64,000 bases of DNA. Source: Bacillus weihaiensis (lineage in GTDB: Bacteria > Bacillota > Bacilli > Bacillales > Bacillaceae). The DNA lies in the NCBI RefSeq assembly GCF_001889165.1, contig NZ_CP016020.1, forward strand, positions 2,764,501-2,828,500, written 5' to 3'. Positions within the stretch are counted from its first letter, which is position 1. Every line of letters starts with the position of its first letter. This document shows positions 26,376 to 35,081 of the stretch, one piece after another. The notes beneath the pieces were generated by a model. That model saw only the letters and a program-made list of their open reading frames with translations, had not been told where the DNA came from and ran no database searches. A program made the translations under genes and the position numbers.

Positions 26376-26726
26376 CTACCTGATTAAGTCAGAAGCATAA
26401 TAAATACACAATAAGCAAAAGACTCCAGAAGCACTCCATGTTAGCATAAATTCTTTCGTTTTTCTCTCATATGTCCATTCATCTATACCTCTTATAAATG
26501 TAGTAATAAGCAAATAACCAAAGACCATAACAGTTAATGGAAAAGAAAATAGTATCGCAAATATTACCAATAAAATAAAAATCCATGAAAAAATTCGATC
26601 TGCTTTTTCCAATTTAATCGAATGGAATTCATATCTACCAAAAAAGCCTCTATTTTTTATCTTTAATCTTCTTCTCATAATAAATTCAACGATCCCACAG
26701 AATAGTAATACAAAAACAATCCACAT
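26376..26726 (-). CDS. DUF4181-like membrane protein
   Basis: 116 residues. Helix, then a cytosolic stretch with RRRLKIKNRGFFGRYE, then three helices with GIDEWTYERKTKEFMLTW, which resembles the DUF4181 family of Bacillus. ATG at 26726 follows GGGAGGG by six bases; the ATG two codons earlier abuts the site. Function unknown. Confidence 0.75.
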   Translation of the reverse strand: MWIVFVLLFCGIVEFIMRRRLKIKNRGFFGRYEFHSIKLEKADRIFSWIFILLVIFAILFSFPLTVMVFGYLLITTFIRGIDEWTYERKTKEFMLTWSASGVFCLLCIYYASDLIR

Positions 26727-26873
26727 AACCATCCCTCCCTATACCTAAAATATACCATTTAACCGAATCCACATCTATTATCTTTTTCACTTTCATTCAT
26801 AAATTTCTTAACTATGTAAAAACTAACTTTAACCATAGGTTGATTAACGAAAAAAAAGAAAAGGGGATACAGG

Positions 26874-27008
26874 ATGTTTAAAAGGGAAAAAGAAAAGCTA
26901 CTCTCAATCATTTGGTTGAGTGTTGGCGGAGCGATTTTATCAAGTATATTTAGTTCAATCATCATTAGTTACGTTGTAACAATTAATAAAAAAATCAACA
27001 GGCTTTGA
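26874..27008 (+). CDS. Hypothetical 44-residue membrane protein
   Basis: MFKREKEKLLSIIWLSVGG... has a charged N-terminus, one long hydrophobic helix and a basic end (INKKINRL). AAGGGG lies eight bases before the ATG. It sits 36 bases before the DUF3231 gene and may be co-transcribed. Function unknown. Confidence 0.6.
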   Translation: MFKREKEKLLSIIWLSVGGAILSSIFSSIIISYVVTINKKINRL

Positions 27009-27044
27009 TTTAGTAATTATTGATCTTTGAATGGAGTGCAAAGT

Positions 27045-27596
27045 ATGACAACAATTTTTGAAGCAGTCAAGGATTTTTTGCAAATAAAAGTAGACAATGA
27101 ACCAAAAAACCCACTTCATGTTGGTGAGGTCATGAGTTGTTGGATGTATTTAGCTTTAATGGACGAAGCAACTATTTATATTCAAATCGCTTTAAATACG
27201 ACGTCAGATGACGAGGTCTGTCAGCTTTTAAAGCAAAGCCTCAAGCAATGTGATGTACAAGGAGAAAGATTTAAACAATTTATGAAAACGGAAGGAATTC
27301 ATCTACCACCTACAAGTGAACAGCGCCCAAATTCTGATCCTACCGGTGTTCCATTAGGAACAAAAATGACCGATAATGAAATCATGAACGGACTTAGTAT
27401 TAAAACGGTAGCGGCTGTTACTCATTGTGCAGCATCGGCAAGTCAATCGATTCGGAATGACGTAGGAGCCATGTTTACACAATGTATGCTAGAAAAAATG
27501 AAATTTGGCACGTCGTTAAAAGACGCGATGAGAAAAAGAGGCTGGATTAAAGTACCACCTTATTATTATCCACCTGGCATGCCGACTCAACATTAA
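27045..27596 (+). CDS. DUF3231 family protein
   Basis: 183 residues with no signal peptide or membrane helix. LHVGEVMSCWMYLALMDEA near the N-terminus, and the C-terminal RGWIKVPPYYYPPGMPT, are the pattern of DUF3231/CotF-like four-helix proteins of Bacillus, some of which occur in spores. Length is about half of the commonly tandem-domain DUF3231 proteins, so it represents one domain. ATG 27045 is chosen for the GGAG nine bases upstream. Confidence 0.8.
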   Translation: MTTIFEAVKDFLQIKVDNEPKNPLHVGEVMSCWMYLALMDEATIYIQIALNTTSDDEVCQLLKQSLKQCDVQGERFKQFMKTEGIHLPPTSEQRPNSDPTGVPLGTKMTDNEIMNGLSIKTVAAVTHCAASASQSIRNDVGAMFTQCMLEKMKFGTSLKDAMRKRGWIKVPPYYYPPGMPTQH

Positions 27597-27655
27597 AGCT
27601 TGACAGAGGTGAAAATGTACATAAAAAATGGCAGAAACCTCTTCTACAAAAGAAC

Positions 27656-27681
27656 GCGTGAATTCAAAAAAGAATTCACGC
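27656..27681. terminator. Hairpin between convergent DUF3231 and anti-sigma genes
   Basis: Perfect 10-bp stem GCGTGAATTC / GAATTCACGC around AAAAAA, placed between convergent stops; T-rich flank on both strands. Confidence 0.75.
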
Positions 27682-27692
27682 TTACTTCCTGC

Positions 27693-29006
27693 TTACTTCA
27701 ACTCAACTCGAGCCTCCCCTTCAATCCAAGAAGGATAAAAATTCAAATCTATTTTTATTGGGTTTACATGCTGTCTATCTTTTAAGTGTATTCCAATCCT
27801 ATGGTATCCACCTTCATGCCCTTCCATCATTCCACCTGTCCCTTCTATTAATTCACCATTCGCATCTGTAGCCTCTCCAAAAATACTGAAATGAAATTCT
27901 TCTTTTGTATTCAGTGTAAACCATAAGTCTCGTCCTACAAGCTCTACGTTTGATAATAAATCCCCTTTTGGCTGCTCGATAATTTTCTTTTGAGCGGTAT
28001 CCACTAAGACATAATCATGATCTTTATCAATAGCTTGAATTTTATTAAAGACGATTGATAATGATTTAGGTTCCTTAAAATAATTACTCTGACTATAAAG
28101 TATCACTTCATCCTTGCTAATATTTGAGGAAGTAATCCCATTTGAAATCTTTGACCATTCTTCTCCATTTTCGTCTACTAATCGAATATCCTCAAAGCTT
28201 AAAAGTCGCTTCGTGTTACTCTCATCCATCTTAAGATGAATGGCCACTCGCAACGGGGTTATTGTTACTTCTTTTACTGTGATTTTTTGATTTTCGATCA
28301 TGACTGTCTCATTTGGTTGGAATATTACTGGCTTTACAACTTGATTTTTCGCCGTAAAGGGAACATTAAATGTAACTTTTTCTCCGCTTATCATAGCTTC
28401 TACATCTAAAACAAATTCTTCTTCGCTAATCGGATTTCTTAAGTAATACTCAATTAAATCCATATTACCCTCTGAAGGATTTCCATAGGATAACGAATCG
28501 TACTCAATTTCATCTCCATTCTTAGTCGTAAGCTTTACTTTCCTGATATCAATGTCCTTCATTTCCAAATCATTACTAGTTTGAATGGAATAAAAAATAA
28601 ACATTCCTTCCGTATCCTTTATCACTGATTCTACTGTTAGCTTTAGATCTCCTTGTTGATCAATCGCTCCAATATGCTGTGCATAATCATGTTCAAATGC
28701 AGATTGAAGTCCTTTATCATCCTGAATGAGCTCAACAAGCTTATCCATACCAGGAACATGGGAAAGATAGCTCGCGAAGGTTGGAGAAACACGAATGCTA
28801 GTTAATAGACTTATGAAAAGAATGGCTGCAGCTACACTAGACCATATCCAGGTTTTTCTATTACGTTTTACAAGTTGCTTTTCAGGTGTCTGAGTAGCCC
28901 TTTGAAAACCTTCTATCAAAGCTTGATCAATTTTATCCATTGGTATATCTAGCTCATCATATTTGTTTTTCCATTCTATCAATTTTTCTTCCTCTGGATT
29001 AAACAC
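27693..29006 (-). CDS. Anti-sigma factor, DUF4179 type
   Basis: 437 residues: cytosolic N-terminus of about 50 residues, one membrane helix (about 53-70, IWSSVAAAILFISLL), and a large extracellular part with a DUF4179-like region (about 70-190, including GDLKLTVESVIKDTEG) and beta-rich C-terminal domain. The GTG start overlaps the sigma-factor stop by eight bases, the usual arrangement for an ECF sigma and its membrane anti-sigma. Signal and release mechanism cannot be read from the sequence. Confidence 0.85.
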   Translation of the reverse strand: MFNPEEEKLIEWKNKYDELDIPMDKIDQALIEGFQRATQTPEKQLVKRNRKTWIWSSVAAAILFISLLTSIRVSPTFASYLSHVPGMDKLVELIQDDKGLQSAFEHDYAQHIGAIDQQGDLKLTVESVIKDTEGMFIFYSIQTSNDLEMKDIDIRKVKLTTKNGDEIEYDSLSYGNPSEGNMDLIEYYLRNPISEEEFVLDVEAMISGEKVTFNVPFTAKNQVVKPVIFQPNETVMIENQKITVKEVTITPLRVAIHLKMDESNTKRLLSFEDIRLVDENGEEWSKISNGITSSNISKDEVILYSQSNYFKEPKSLSIVFNKIQAIDKDHDYVLVDTAQKKIIEQPKGDLLSNVELVGRDLWFTLNTKEEFHFSIFGEATDANGELIEGTGGMMEGHEGGYHRIGIHLKDRQHVNPIKIDLNFYPSWIEGEARVELK

Positions 29007-29517
29007 TTTTCCACTCTCCCTTCACTTCTATTTGACTTCTTAATGATTTTAACGATTTATATAACCGTGTTTTTACTGTTCCTTCAGGTACTTGCAGCAT
29101 TAAAGCAATGTCTTTTATTTTCAGATCATGAAAATATTTCAGGAGGAGTAACTGCCTTTCATTTTCATTAATTCTCCCCATTGCTTCTTCAATCTCAAGA
29201 AAGGAGTAGTCATCAAGCTCTCCTTGCCAATCTAGAAACTCATCACTAGCAACCAACCGTCTGTTTTTCTTTAATATGTCCACACAGTAATTCATCATCA
29301 TTCTAATAATCCAGGTTTTTACATAAGCTGGTTCTCTTAGCTTACCAATTTCCTGATATGCACGAAAGGTTACCTCCTGTATCGCTTCCAATGCTTGATC
29401 TTCATTTTTCAGATAAGCATATGCTGTTTTATATAGATCCACCTTATAGCTGTGGATAATGTCTAGGAACGCATCATTCTCCCCATTAATTGCTCTTTTC
29501 ACTATATCTATATCCAT
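28999..29517 (-). CDS. ECF RNA polymerase sigma factor (SigV/SigW-like)
   Basis: 172 residues. Region 2 is DLYKTAYAYLKNEDQALEAI and VKTWIIRMMMN; region 4 is LKYFHDLKIKDIALML and VPEGTVKTRLYKSL. It would be held inactive at the membrane by the following gene product. ATG 29517 follows GGGGGACTTTAAA. Such pairs usually autoregulate; I did not identify the promoter. Confidence 0.93.
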   Translation of the reverse strand: MDIDIVKRAINGENDAFLDIIHSYKVDLYKTAYAYLKNEDQALEAIQEVTFRAYQEIGKLREPAYVKTWIIRMMMNYCVDILKKNRRLVASDEFLDWQGELDDYSFLEIEEAMGRINENERQLLLLKYFHDLKIKDIALMLQVPEGTVKTRLYKSLKSLRSQIEVKGEWKSV

Positions 29518-29697
29518 TTTAAAGTCCCCCCTTACCATCCGCTGTTATTTATTAGACTGTTTACACCGAAAAAAAGTTTTAAAAAGTTACAGCTTCCTAG
29601 TTTTTTTATCACTGTACTACCTGAACACTCCCTGAAACCAAGCGAATGTAGATGTAAGATCTCTCGGATAAGGTTCCAAAGGACAAAAGCAGCAGAA

Positions 29698-29727
29698 ACA
29701 AAAAAGAAGCAAGCGCAAAGCTTGCTT
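29698..29727 (-). terminator. Terminator after adenine deaminase
   Basis: Stem AAGCAAGC / GCTTGCTT with short loop and a T-run on the minus strand. Confidence 0.85.
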
Positions 29728-29740
29728 ACTCCTTCTTCCA

Positions 29741-31465
29741 TTATACATATACTGGTATGTGTGAGAAAGTTATCATATCAAATAATCCCTTATCCGTTAG
29801 CTTTAATTCTGGGATGACCGGTAATGTTAAAAACGACAGGGTTAAAAATGGGTTAAAATCAGGCGAAAAGCCTAATTTTTTTAACACATCCTTCACCTTT
29901 ACTAGCTCCTCATTGACTTCTTGAAAAGGTCGATTAGAAAATAGTCCTCCAATTGATAATGCAAGGGAAGCTTGAATTTTCCCTTTAGCTACGTATACAA
30001 TACCACCCTGCATACGTTTTAGAGTATTGATAGCTAGTATCATATCCGCATCATTCGTACCTGCTACAACTAGATTATGTGAATCATGAGCAATAGTTGT
30101 AGCAATGGCACCTTCCTTCAATTGAAGACCTTTCACAATTCCTAAACCGATATTTCCTGTGTAATGATGTCGTTCGATAACGGCCATTTTTAATAAATCC
30201 CTCTCTAGGCTTGGTTCAAATACGGATGACTGTTCTGGGAACTCTTCAATAATTTTTTTTGTTATTAAGCTGTTTGGAATAATTTCGATAACATGTGCTT
30301 GTTTTGTTGTAAGCTTCAATTCTAAATGTTTTTCTGTTACTTCTTCAATATGAACTGTTTTTTGTAGACTATCAGCCACAGGGAAGCTTATATGAGGCAT
30401 GGATCCTATAAACTCTCCATTGGAAGCAACTTGGTTCCCCGCCTTATAGACAGAAGTAATATGTAAATCTTGTAAGCTATCAGTCATAAAGAAATCAGCC
30501 TCATACCCCGGAGCTATTGCACCTTTAGTATGTAACCCATAGCATAGAGCAGGATTTAATGAGCCCATCGAGATGGCCATGATTGGATCTATCCCCTCTT
30601 GAATGGCAAGTCGAACATTGTGATCAATGCTACCTTCTTTTAGCAAGTCATCTAAATGCTTATCATCAGTACAAAACATACATCGAGACATATTGTACCT
30701 CGTTACAGCTGGAAGAAGCGCTTTTAAATCCTTCGCTACGGTACCTTCACGAATAAGCAAAAACATCCCTCGCTGTAATCGTTCCTTTGCTTCCTCTACA
30801 GTTGTTGCTTCATGATCTGTTCTAATTCCAGCGGCACGATAAATATTAATACCATCCGTGACAAGTCCTGCTCCATGCCCATCAATTAATCCTGGTAGCT
30901 TTAATTTCCTCATCATCTCTGCATCTCTCGTTTTCACAGCCGAAAAATCCATAACCTCTGCTATACCAAGCACTCTTTTATGAGATAAAAAAGGGCTTAA
31001 ATTCTCAGCTGTTAATGTCGCTCCGTTGTTTTCAAATGCTGTAGCTGGAACACTAGAGGGGAGCATAAAGAAAATATCTAGTGGTACATCCTCTGAGTCC
31101 TCAATCATATAGCGAATACCTTCTTCTCCAACCACATTGGCAATTTCATGCGGATCTGTAATAACACTTGTCACTCCATGAGGGAGAACCACTTGAGCAA
31201 ATTGTGAAGGTGAAACAAGTGATGACTCAATGTGTACGTGTGCATCAATTAAGCCTGGGCAAATGTATTGCCCCTTTGCATCAATCACTTCTTTCCCTTC
31301 ATATTCTCCAATTCCTACTATTACTCCATTATGAATAGCTACATCATTCTCAATGATTTCTCCATTAAATACATCAACAATTCTCCCATTTTTTATCACA
31401 CAATCAGGAAGTATTTCCTTACCTGCAGCAGAAATATAAAATTCAATCCATTCTTTTTTATACAA
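29741..31465 (-). CDS. ade: Adenine deaminase
   Basis: 574 residues, the family length. Amidohydrolase motifs: GLIDAHVHIESS (metal site), TSVITDPHEIANV, MFCTDDKH, and the C-terminal domain with HYTGNIGLGIVKG and IAHDSHNLVVAGT. Converts adenine to hypoxanthine and ammonia, feeding purine salvage toward guanine nucleotides. ATG follows AAGGAGG, which lies in a hairpin. A guanine-class purine riboswitch lies 67 bases upstream of the start. Confidence 0.96.
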   Translation of the reverse strand: MYKKEWIEFYISAAGKEILPDCVIKNGRIVDVFNGEIIENDVAIHNGVIVGIGEYEGKEVIDAKGQYICPGLIDAHVHIESSLVSPSQFAQVVLPHGVTSVITDPHEIANVVGEEGIRYMIEDSEDVPLDIFFMLPSSVPATAFENNGATLTAENLSPFLSHKRVLGIAEVMDFSAVKTRDAEMMRKLKLPGLIDGHGAGLVTDGINIYRAAGIRTDHEATTVEEAKERLQRGMFLLIREGTVAKDLKALLPAVTRYNMSRCMFCTDDKHLDDLLKEGSIDHNVRLAIQEGIDPIMAISMGSLNPALCYGLHTKGAIAPGYEADFFMTDSLQDLHITSVYKAGNQVASNGEFIGSMPHISFPVADSLQKTVHIEEVTEKHLELKLTTKQAHVIEIIPNSLITKKIIEEFPEQSSVFEPSLERDLLKMAVIERHHYTGNIGLGIVKGLQLKEGAIATTIAHDSHNLVVAGTNDADMILAINTLKRMQGGIVYVAKGKIQASLALSIGGLFSNRPFQEVNEELVKVKDVLKKLGFSPDFNPFLTLSFLTLPVIPELKLTDKGLFDMITFSHIPVYV

Positions 31466-31469
31466 ATAA

Positions 31470-31502
31470 AACTCCTCCTTTTTAAGAGAGGAAGGTGGAG
31501 TT
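31470..31502 (-). promoter_or_regulatory. Ribosome-site-sequestering hairpin / attenuator before ade
   Basis: Minus strand AACTCC pairs with GGAGTT, enclosing AAGGAGG, the ade ribosome site, and ending in TTTTATTTG. This can act as the expression platform of the riboswitch, at translation or by weak termination. Confidence 0.55.
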
Positions 31503-31531
31503 ATAAAGTCCTAAAAGGAAACACCATCATC

Positions 31532-31598
31532 CTCATAGTTAAACTATTTACGGTAGTTTGGTAGAAACTTTTGGGCCATTTCCACATTATTATATGAG
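31532..31598 (-). promoter_or_regulatory. Purine riboswitch, guanine class
   Basis: Minus strand: P1 CTCATA/TATGAG, ATAATA junction, L2 GAAATGG, J2/3 GTTTCTACC, P3 AACTA/TAGTT, L3 CCGTAAA, J3/1 AACTATG. Length matches the xpt aptamer base for base across P2. The specificity position (C in AACTATG, equal to C74) is C, so guanine/hypoxanthine rather than adenine. P2 has only three of five pairs. Confidence 0.85.
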
Positions 31599-31830
31599 TC
31601 GAATGACTAGTTATAGATTGTTAAATATTGTTCCTCATTGTATAGAGTGAAATTCCCTCTGTCAATTACCTTGTTACATTATCAACACACACTTTTTTCC
31701 CTTCCCAGAGATAGTCATATAACCATTTTACTTTTAGGAAGGTTACTTGCTTATACATCGCTAAACAATCTTTATATCCTATATTATTGACTTCACATCC
31801 TCCAACATCGAGAAAGGTTGTTTTCGTTAT

Positions 31831-33072
31831 ATGTTCACGTACATGACTAATGATTCTTTTAAAACAAGAAACACTCAGACTTCCAAAGAGATTGACATAA
31901 GTATTATTATTCCATCCCACAATAAATTCCCTTTAAATATGTTTACTCTCTATTCTCTTGAAAAACAACACTTTGACCTTTCAAAAGTAGAAGTTTTTTT
32001 ATTAGACGATGCATCCACAGATCAAACACCTACACTACTAAATAACTATCATCCTGCCTTCCACTTTTACTATATTCGGTGTGAGAAAAATATCGGTCGC
32101 GCTAAGATACGAAATCTAGGTATCCAACATGCTATAGGGAAAATCATTATTTTTCTTGATGCTGAGATGTATGTAAAACCAACTTTTATTCGTAATCATT
32201 TTTTCTATCATCAACATAAAGACAATTTAATAGTTACCGGAGCTATGCGCTGTAAAGCATTATATTCATGTATATATCCAAGTTTTCAACCAGAACAACT
32301 TCATGATATCAAGGAGATCATCAAGGAAGATTCAGAACTTTCATTACGTTTTTCACAATGGCTTAACACATTAACAGAAGCATATCCTTTACTTACATTT
32401 CAAGACTTTGATAATGGAGATTTCGAAATAGTAAGCTTTGAAAAATCATCATGGTTTACCCTCATTCCAGAGCAATACGGTCCTGAATTAGAAGGATTCT
32501 CCTTCCCTTGGATGGCTTTTTTAACTGGGAATGTCTCATTGAGGAAGAATCTTTTAGATAAAGTTGGTGGATTTGACGAAGAGTTTGTTCTTTACGGTTA
32601 TGAGGATTGGGAACTTGGCTACCGCTTATTTCATTCGGGTGCGGTCTATATAGCAAGCGACAAGGTAAGTAGCTTTCATCAAGAACATCCTATCAGTTCA
32701 GATAAGTGGCATGAAGCAATCGAAAATTATTATCTTTTCCTAACAAAACATCCGGATATTGATGTGCTTTTTTTAGGAATTGAGCTAAGTCAACTTGCAA
32801 GTTTAATTGAAATGAACGATATACTCATTGAATATCGATCTTTGCTGGAAAACCATTTAGAGGAATACTTAGTGTTTAATACACTATTCATCCAAATTCT
32901 TGTAACGATTGTTTTATTGTTAAAAATAGACTGTATGCATATCAATATTTTAGGTGCAGCGGGATTTACTGAAAAACAGAGGAATGATCTGATACAAGAG
33001 CTGAGTAAACTGAAAAAGTTAAATAGTTACAACAAGTTAGCTGCATTCATTGGAAAAATCATTTCCAGTTAA
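31831..33072 (+). CDS. Family 2 glycosyltransferase
   Basis: 413 residues. GT-A fold: DISIIIPSHNK, LDDASTDQT, GRAKIRNLGIQHA, FLDAEM (DxD-like site), then TGNVSLRKNLLDKVGGFDEEFVLYGYEDWELGYR, the acceptor/galactosyltransferase-like C-terminal motif split here at about residue 235. A helical tail follows. No signal peptide. The ribosome site is weak for both ATG 31831 and ATG 31843. It is followed 23 bases later by a second glycosyltransferase, suggesting work on a common polysaccharide, possibly of the spore surface. Confidence 0.85.
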   Translation: MFTYMTNDSFKTRNTQTSKEIDISIIIPSHNKFPLNMFTLYSLEKQHFDLSKVEVFLLDDASTDQTPTLLNNYHPAFHFYYIRCEKNIGRAKIRNLGIQHAIGKIIIFLDAEMYVKPTFIRNHFFYHQHKDNLIVTGAMRCKALYSCIYPSFQPEQLHDIKEIIKEDSELSLRFSQWLNTLTEAYPLLTFQDFDNGDFEIVSFEKSSWFTLIPEQYGPELEGFSFPWMAFLTGNVSLRKNLLDKVGGFDEEFVLYGYEDWELGYRLFHSGAVYIASDKVSSFHQEHPISSDKWHEAIENYYLFLTKHPDIDVLFLGIELSQLASLIEMNDILIEYRSLLENHLEEYLVFNTLFIQILVTIVLLLKIDCMHINILGAAGFTEKQRNDLIQELSKLKKLNSYNKLAAFIGKIISS

Positions 33073-33094
33073 AACCAAAGTGGAGGAGAGCCAG

Positions 33095-33781
33095 ATGAAA
33101 GTATCCATTATCACCAGTACCATCCGGGAGAAATTCTTGGAAAATATTTTTAATAATTATGACCAACAGCTATGGAATGAAAAAGAACTAATTATTATCC
33201 TAAATAAAGATAAGATGAACCTTAGACTATGGCAGGAAAAGGCAGAGAAATATCCAAATGTTCGAGTATTTCAACTCCATGAGGGAGCCACATTAGGGGA
33301 TTGTCTTAATTTCGGTATATTGAAGGCTCAATATGATTATATTGCTAAATTTGATGATGATGACTATTACGGACCGAAGTATCTTTCAAATTCCATGGAA
33401 GCATTTAAAAATAAAGAGATCTCCATTCTTGGTAAAAGTTCTTATTACGTATATTTTTCAAATCAGAAAGCACTAATGCGTATTCAAAACAAAGAAAATA
33501 CGTTTGATGATTCTGTTTCAGGAGCTACTCTTATTTTTAGAAAAGAAGTATTCAACAACGTTCAATTCCAAAAAAGAACAAGAGCAGAAGACTACTATTT
33601 TATTGTAGACTGCAAAAAGAAAGGTTATAAAATATTCACAACATTTAAAGATGATTTTGTTGCCATACGATATGATAGAGAAAATCACACATGGCAAATC
33701 ACTGACGAGGATTTTCTCACATGGGGGGAGGTCGTTACTTATACAGATGATTTCAAGTCTTTTCTTCCCCATCTTACTTAA
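33095..33781 (+). CDS. Family 2-like glycosyltransferase
   Basis: 228 residues. MKVSIITSTIR at the N-terminus, KELIIILNKD, HEGATLGDCLNFG and AKFDDDDYYGPKYL with the DDDD metal-site motif. SGATLIFRKEVF and RAEDYYFIVDC follow, where the acidic pair is the likely base. ATG 33095 has GGAGGAG; a longer frame that overlaps the upstream gene lacks a site. Partner of the preceding glycosyltransferase. Confidence 0.85.
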   Translation: MKVSIITSTIREKFLENIFNNYDQQLWNEKELIIILNKDKMNLRLWQEKAEKYPNVRVFQLHEGATLGDCLNFGILKAQYDYIAKFDDDDYYGPKYLSNSMEAFKNKEISILGKSSYYVYFSNQKALMRIQNKENTFDDSVSGATLIFRKEVFNNVQFQKRTRAEDYYFIVDCKKKGYKIFTTFKDDFVAIRYDRENHTWQITDEDFLTWGEVVTYTDDFKSFLPHLT

Positions 33782-33819
33782 CAGCTTTCTCTTATTAGAG
33801 AACACCTGCTTATGAAATA

Positions 33820-33867
33820 AGACACAAATGACTAGTTAATGTTCGTACATTGTCATCATTTGTGTCT
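33820..33867. terminator. Hairpin after the glycosyltransferase pair
   Basis: 12-bp stem AGACACAAATGA / TCATTTGTGTCT, 38 bases after the stop; the loop is 24 bases and no long T-run follows, so efficiency is uncertain. Confidence 0.55.
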
Positions 33868-33989
33868 CAATGGACTTCCCATTTATAGCTTTAGGTCTAA
33901 CTTTACCTACACTAGGAATACTGTTATCTGCGAACAACATTCACCTGTACCTGATAAGTCCAGAATATATCAGCATTCAATGAACCTTG

Positions 33990-34619
33990 TTAATCCTCTG
34001 ATTCATTAGTGGAGGTTTGTTCCGTATCATTATTTACTCTCCCTAACTTTGGAAGTTCATTCTGAATTAGATCATTTAATAAATTTTTTAACGCTTCTTT
34101 TTTAGGATTTTTATTTCCTGTAATCTCTTCAACTTGTTCCTCTGCCTCTAACTCTGTTTCCATTTGTGCCAAAGAATTATTTGTGATAACACGTTCTTTA
34201 CCAAGGAATAACACATTTTCAATTGGCAACAAGAGTTTATTGTTTGCTGATTGAATAAGTAAGCTTTCTAGCTTTCCGTCCTCTAAATTAAAAAAATAAT
34301 CAGAAATGGTACCCGAATGCTCCCCACCTGTTGTGATTACCTGTGAACCAATTAAAGAAACCATTTTATTTAAATAAGGAATATCGTCTAATCCTAGAAT
34401 CGAAGCTTGGTTTTCAACCATAACGGCGAATTCACCCACTCCGGTAATCTCATCATACGACAATGCTTTAAATTGAACTTGCCAATCGTCCTGCCCGATA
34501 ATTAAATAATTAACCGAACTTTCGTCAGGATTAATTAACAAGTCTTTAATAATCCCCAGTTGTTTTCCGTTAGCTATACATATAACCGGTAAATGTAACA
34601 ATTCTTTAGCCTTTTTCAT
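33990..34619 (-). CDS. PRC-barrel domain protein, YrrD-like
   Basis: 209 residues: two PRC-barrel-like repeats (about 1-75, PVICIANGKQLGIIKDLLINP; and about 78-150, GSQVITTGGEHSGTISDYFFN), then an acidic coiled-coil-like tail. PRC-barrel proteins bind other proteins or RNA; in Bacillus YrrD the role is unknown. ATG start with GGAGGGC upstream. Confidence 0.85.
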   Translation of the reverse strand: MKKAKELLHLPVICIANGKQLGIIKDLLINPDESSVNYLIIGQDDWQVQFKALSYDEITGVGEFAVMVENQASILGLDDIPYLNKMVSLIGSQVITTGGEHSGTISDYFFNLEDGKLESLLIQSANNKLLLPIENVLFLGKERVITNNSLAQMETELEAEEQVEEITGNKNPKKEALKNLLNDLIQNELPKLGRVNNDTEQTSTNESED

Positions 34620-34801
34620 TTTTTAGCCCTCCATTTTATAATAATACAGATAAAAACACGTTCACCATTGGCAAATGAAAAACACTCTACATAGGTAACT
34701 GTATTTTTATATGAATGTTTGGGCATATATGTGCCATTCTATTCTTACTTTTAAAATTTCACTCAAAAGTTACATTAGAGAGTAGGTCTTTCTTTGTATT
34801 G

Positions 34802-34890
34802 AAAGGCTGTTTTCTCATGTTTGTTTCTTTCTTAAAAAACAAAAAAGTACATGATCCTCTGTTTATAAAGGGAGAGCAGCTCTTTTTTTG
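34802..34890. repeat. GGCTGTTTTC...GAGAGCAGC dispersed structured repeat, copy 1
   Basis: In the gene-free gap 34620-35081. AAAGGCTGTTTTCTCATG at the left and GGGAGAGCAGCTC plus seven T at the right; the arms pair completely if G-U pairs are allowed (GGCUGUUUUC with GAGAGCAGCU). Copy 2 is at 42106-42210 and a compact form at 54098. The rest of the gap shows no gene. Confidence 0.6.
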
Positions 34891-35046
34891 AATGTCTTTA
34901 AAATGAATACTTACTAGCAACAAAGTCTTTTAGAAGAATCGCTTATAAGACGTTTCCAGAAGGAAAAGGCCGAGAATGTTTGAAAAGGATTGGTGGAGAC
35001 AGCTAACGTGAATTAATTCAGGAGTAATTTACATAAGCGTACAGCA

Positions 35047-35075
35047 AAAGGGCTTCGCATAGTTGCTAGCCCTTT
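35047..35075 (-). terminator. Terminator after RsbR paralogue
   Basis: AAAGGGCT / AGCCCTTT stem with 13-base loop and TTTTG after it on the minus strand. Confidence 0.7.
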
Positions 35076-35081
35076 AATTTA

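Noticed and set aside
26759-26965. 68-codon frame on minus
   Set aside because: Antisense to the 44-residue membrane protein, which has a good ribosome site.
29532-29741. 69-codon frame between ade and the sigma gene
   Set aside because: Crosses the ade terminator; no ribosome site, mixed composition.
31532-31598. Adenine riboswitch reading for the ade leader
   Set aside because: The specificity base in AACTATG is C, not U, so it is guanine-class by the known rule.
31666-31920. 84-codon frame on minus
   Set aside because: Overlaps the glycosyltransferase start antisense; no motif or site.
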